Part shown: positions 61,344-64,000 of the stretch, in pieces
Layout of the letters: every line of letters begins with the position of its first letter
Numbering within the stretch: position 1 is the stretch's first letter
Source of the DNA: Bacillota bacterium
Lineage (GTDB): Bacteria; Bacillota; Clostridia; Oscillospirales; Acutalibacteraceae
Length of the DNA stretch: 64,000 nt
Direction: 5' to 3'
NCBI GenBank assembly: GCA_023416955.1
Contig: JAEZGM010000021.1
Span: forward strand, 62,001 to 126,000
The notes under the pieces: generated by a model
Databases searched by the model: none
What the model was told of the DNA's origin: nothing
The model's input: the letters and a program-made list of their open reading frames with translations, nothing else
Position numbers and translations under genes: made by a program

Positions 61344-63971
61344 ATGAGCAGGGATTTAGCAAAAACATATGAACCCCAGGAGGTGGAAGACCGGATTTAC
61401 GACTTCTGGCTTTCCGGCGGTTATTTTCACGCAGAACCCGATCCGGAGAAAAAGCCATATACCATTGTAATGCCGCCACCGAATATTACCGGCCAGCTTC
61501 ACATGGGGCACGCCCTTGACGAAACGCTTCAGGATATTCTGATCCGCTGGAAGCGCATGCAGGGTTACTCCGCGCTTTGGCTGCCCGGAACCGACCACGC
61601 CGCCATTGCGACCGAAGCGAAAATCGTGGAGGCGATGCGCAAGGAAGGCATTACAAAAGAGGCAATCGGCCGCGACGCGTTCCTGGAGCGCGCGTGGGAC
61701 TGGAAGGAAAAATACGGCGGACGTATCATCGAGCAGCTGAAAAAACTCGGTTCCTCCTGCGATTGGGAGCGCGAGCACTTTACGATGGACGAAGGCTGTT
61801 CCAAAGCGGTAAAAGAAGTTTTCGTGCGCCTGTACGACAAGGAGTTAATTTACCGCGGCGAGCGCATTATCAACTGGTGCCCGCACTGCCGCACCTCCAT
61901 TTCCGACGCAGAAGTGGAATTCAGCGAGCACGACGGCTCCTTCTGGCACCTGCGCTATCCCTTCAAGGACGGCAGCGGCTACCTGAACCTTGCCACCACC
62001 CGCCCGGAAACTATGCTGGGTGATACGGCTGTCGCGGTACACCCGGACGATGAGCGTTACAAGGATTTAGTCGGCAAAACGCTGATTCTTCCGATTGTGA
62101 ACCGTGAAATCCCAGTGATTGCCGACAGCTACGTGGAACGCGATTTCGGAACCGGCGTGGTGAAAATTACACCGGCGCACGACCCGAACGACTTTGAAGT
62201 CGGACTTCGCCACAACCTTCCCATTATCAATGTGATGGATGAGGGCGGGAACATCAACGAAAACGGCGGAAAATACGCCGGTATGCCTGCGCTGGAAGCG
62301 CGCAAGCTGATTGTGGAAGAACTTAATCAGCTGGGCTTCCTTGTAAAAGTGGAACCGATTAAGCATAATGTCGGCTCTTGCTACCGCTGCGGTACGGTTG
62401 TAGAACCTCGTGTTTCCAAGCAGTGGTTTGTCAAAATGAAGCCGCTTGCGAAGCCTGCCATTGAAAAAGTGCAAAACGGCGAAGTAAAGTTCGTACCCGA
62501 ACGCTTCGAAAAAATTTATTTCAACTGGATGGAAAATATTAAGGACTGGTGCATTTCCCGCCAGCTTTGGTGGGGTCACCGCATTCCTGCGTGGTACTGT
62601 GAAGACTGCGGCGAAATAGTGGTTGCGCGCGAAGAACCCCACACCTGCCCGAAATGCGGCTCCAAAAACCTGAAGCAGGATGAGGATACGCTTGACACCT
62701 GGTTTTCTTCCGCGCTGTGGCCGTTCTCCACACTGGGTTGGCCTGACAATACGGCAGAACTCAAATATTACTATCCGACCAATACGCTTGTAACCGCCTA
62801 TGATATTATTTTCTTTTGGGTCGCCCGCATGATTTTTTCTGCCATTGAGCAAACGGACGAAGTTCCGTTTAGTACGGTGCTGATGCACGGTTTGATTCGT
62901 GATTCGCAGGGGCGCAAAATGAGCAAGTCGCTTGGCAACGGCATTGATCCGCTTGAAATTATTGATCAGTACGGCGCTGACGCGCTGCGCTTTACGCTCG
63001 CGACGGGCAACAGCCCCGGAAACGATATGCGCTATTCCACTGAAAAGGTGGAGGCAAGCCGCAACTTCGCAAATAAAATCTGGAATGCTTCCCGTTTTAT
63101 TCTGATGAATATCGACGGGCATGACGTGAAGAACGAGCTTCCGAGCGAGCTCGCGCTGGAAGACCAATGGATTGTGGATTCGTTTAACCGCGTCGCAAAA
63201 GAGATTACGGAGAATCTTGAAAAGTTTGAACTTGGTATCGCGGTGCAGAAGCTGTACGACTTCCTGTGGGACGAATTCTGTGACTGGTATATTGAGATTG
63301 CCAAAATCCGCCTGAATTCGGAAGATGAAAAGACCGCGCAGGGCGTGCGCCAGGTGCTTGTATGGGTTATGACCGGCACTCTGAAGCTGCTGCACCCGTT
63401 CATGCCGTTTATTACGGAGGAAATCTGGCAGTCGCTCCCGCATGAGGGGGAAGCCATTCTTGTGTCAAAATGGCCGGAATTTGAGGAGGCGCATTGCTTT
63501 GCGGAGGCTTCCGAAAAAATGCGCGGCATTATGGAGGCTGTCCGCTCCATCCGCAACCGCCGTTCCGAAATGAATGTGCCGCCGTCACGGAAAGCGCATA
63601 TTTACATTGCCACTAACGCGGAGGAAACATTCCGCGCGGGTTCGGCGATCATCGCGAAACTGGCGTATGCCAGCGAAGTGGAGATCGGCGCTGAATTCGA
63701 TTTACCGGGCGCCGTGACCATCGTCACACCTGATGCGCGCATTTACATTCCGATGGACGATCTGGTTGACAAGCAGGCGGAGCTGGAGCGTCTGACGAAG
63801 GAGCTTGTTTCGGCACAGAAGCAGTATGAAAACGCACAGGCGAAACTGACGAACGAAACCTTTATTTCAAAGGCGCCGGTAAATGTTGTGGATGGCGTAA
63901 AGCAAAACGCGGCGAAGCTGAGCGAGCACATTGCCCTGATTCAGTCCAGCATAGAAGCATTAAGACTATAA
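61344..63971 (+). CDS. valS: Valyl-tRNA synthetase
   Basis: Class Ia aminoacyl-tRNA synthetase of 875 residues, complete. The HIGH-type motif is NITGQLHMGHAL (H53-H56), preceded by PYTIVMPPPN. The CP1 editing domain (about 145-345) has the threonine-rich TTRPETMLGDTA and GTGVVKITPAHDPND. The second catalytic motif is GRKMSKSLGNGIDP (K525-S529). The anticodon-binding domain ends in a coiled-coil tail (QAELERLTKELVSAQKQYEN) typical of ValRS. Charges tRNA-Val and removes mischarged threonine. AGGAGG lies 8 nt before ATG. Stop TAA at 63969-63971, then a terminator. Confidence 0.98.
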   Translation: MSRDLAKTYEPQEVEDRIYDFWLSGGYFHAEPDPEKKPYTIVMPPPNITGQLHMGHALDETLQDILIRWKRMQGYSALWLPGTDHAAIATEAKIVEAMRKEGITKEAIGRDAFLERAWDWKEKYGGRIIEQLKKLGSSCDWEREHFTMDEGCSKAVKEVFVRLYDKELIYRGERIINWCPHCRTSISDAEVEFSEHDGSFWHLRYPFKDGSGYLNLATTRPETMLGDTAVAVHPDDERYKDLVGKTLILPIVNREIPVIADSYVERDFGTGVVKITPAHDPNDFEVGLRHNLPIINVMDEGGNINENGGKYAGMPALEARKLIVEELNQLGFLVKVEPIKHNVGSCYRCGTVVEPRVSKQWFVKMKPLAKPAIEKVQNGEVKFVPERFEKIYFNWMENIKDWCISRQLWWGHRIPAWYCEDCGEIVVAREEPHTCPKCGSKNLKQDEDTLDTWFSSALWPFSTLGWPDNTAELKYYYPTNTLVTAYDIIFFWVARMIFSAIEQTDEVPFSTVLMHGLIRDSQGRKMSKSLGNGIDPLEIIDQYGADALRFTLATGNSPGNDMRYSTEKVEASRNFANKIWNASRFILMNIDGHDVKNELPSELALEDQWIVDSFNRVAKEITENLEKFELGIAVQKLYDFLWDEFCDWYIEIAKIRLNSEDEKTAQGVRQVLVWVMTGTLKLLHPFMPFITEEIWQSLPHEGEAILVSKWPEFEEAHCFAEASEKMRGIMEAVRSIRNRRSEMNVPPSRKAHIYIATNAEETFRAGSAIIAKLAYASEVEIGAEFDLPGAVTIVTPDARIYIPMDDLVDKQAELERLTKELVSAQKQYENAQAKLTNETFISKAPVNVVDGVKQNAAKLSEHIALIQSSIEALRL

Positions 63972-63979
63972 TAGCGGAG

Positions 63980-64000
63980 GGCGGGCGCAATGCCCGCCTT
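63980..64000 (+). terminator. valS terminator (T-run cut by the window end)
   Basis: GGCGGGC (63980-63986), 5-nt loop, GCCCGCC (63992-63998), then TT at the window end. Confidence 0.75.

Noticed and set aside
62067..63443. 458-residue open frame on the minus strand inside valS
   Set aside because: It is antisense to conserved ValRS domains, has no ribosome site and a composition that mirrors the codon use of valS.

Overview
The window looks like chromosomal DNA of an anaerobic, low-to-mid GC Gram-positive bacterium of the class Clostridia, most likely an Oscillospiraceae/Ruminococcaceae relative. This rests on protein families, not on 16S rRNA, which is absent. Pointers are two [FeFe]-hydrogenase-type proteins, a Ruminococcus-albus-like mannooligosaccharide set (2-epimerase plus two GH130 phosphorylases), a Clostridium/Thermoanaerobacter-type NADP secondary-alcohol dehydrogenase, mcsA/mcsB-like genes, strong GGAGG ribosome sites, frequent TTG/GTG starts and many hairpin terminators.

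Layout. (1) 1-3.1 kb: an AraC-type response regulator and a sugar-binding lipoprotein, probably the end of a sensor/transport locus whose kinase lies outside. (2) 3.2-6.5 kb, minus strand: TetR regulator, ABC ATPase and two ABC-2 permeases, with twin operators on the promoter. (3) 6.6-13.2 kb: small accessory genes (glycine-zipper peptide, lipoprotein, membrane-anchored protein, L,D-transpeptidase, methyltransferase-like protein, P-loop kinase, and a divergent HxlR regulator/flavin-type oxidase pair). (4) 13.9-22.2 kb: a coherent beta-mannooligosaccharide locus with a divergent LacI regulator, an ABC importer (lipoprotein plus two permeases), GH130, an AGE-family 2-epimerase and a second GH130. 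(5) 22.3-24.0 kb: a scar of gene fragments (IS3 transposase, GH3 glucosidase, alpha/beta hydrolase). (6) 24.4-27.2 kb: GntR regulator, DeoC-like aldolase and secondary-alcohol dehydrogenase. (7) 28.1-33.9 kb: a 1916-residue secreted GH85 endo-beta-N-acetylglucosaminidase with many accessory domains.

(8) 34.6-37.9 kb: effector-binding protein, oleate hydratase and a divergent TetR regulator. (9) 37.9-39.2 kb: a tRNA-Leu(CAA) gene and, 1.1 kb away, a 22-bp copy of its 3' end flanking an unrecognised gene, a possible integration footprint. (10) 39.6-44.9 kb: stand-alone E2-like acyltransferase, YbaK-type deacylase, TrmB and a metN-metI-metQ methionine importer with a palindromic operator on a consensus promoter. 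(11) 45.0-48.8 kb: two ABC export modules and a YtrA-type GntR regulator. (12) 48.9-53.6 kb: a translationally coupled redox-signalling set (2Fe-2S thioredoxin-like ferredoxin, PAS-containing hydrogenase-like protein, SpoIIE/PP2C phosphatase) followed by a group-B-like [FeFe] hydrogenase. (13) 53.6-56.7 kb: another ABC exporter, a PHP phosphoesterase, a TSCPD protein and a 40-residue Gly/Cys-rich peptide. (14) 56.9-59.2 kb: mcsA, an mcsB homologue that has lost several nucleotide-binding arginines, and a helical-repeat protein. (15) 59.3-64 kb: DUF3810 membrane protein, LURP-one-like protein and valS.

The most interesting points are the McsA/degenerate-McsB pair, the hydrogenase-phosphatase signalling unit, the GH85 enzyme near mannoside phosphorolysis genes, the tRNA-Leu repeat with its orphan gene, and several dispersed palindromic repeats. 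All family assignments come from reading motifs and from memory of known sequences; no search was run.
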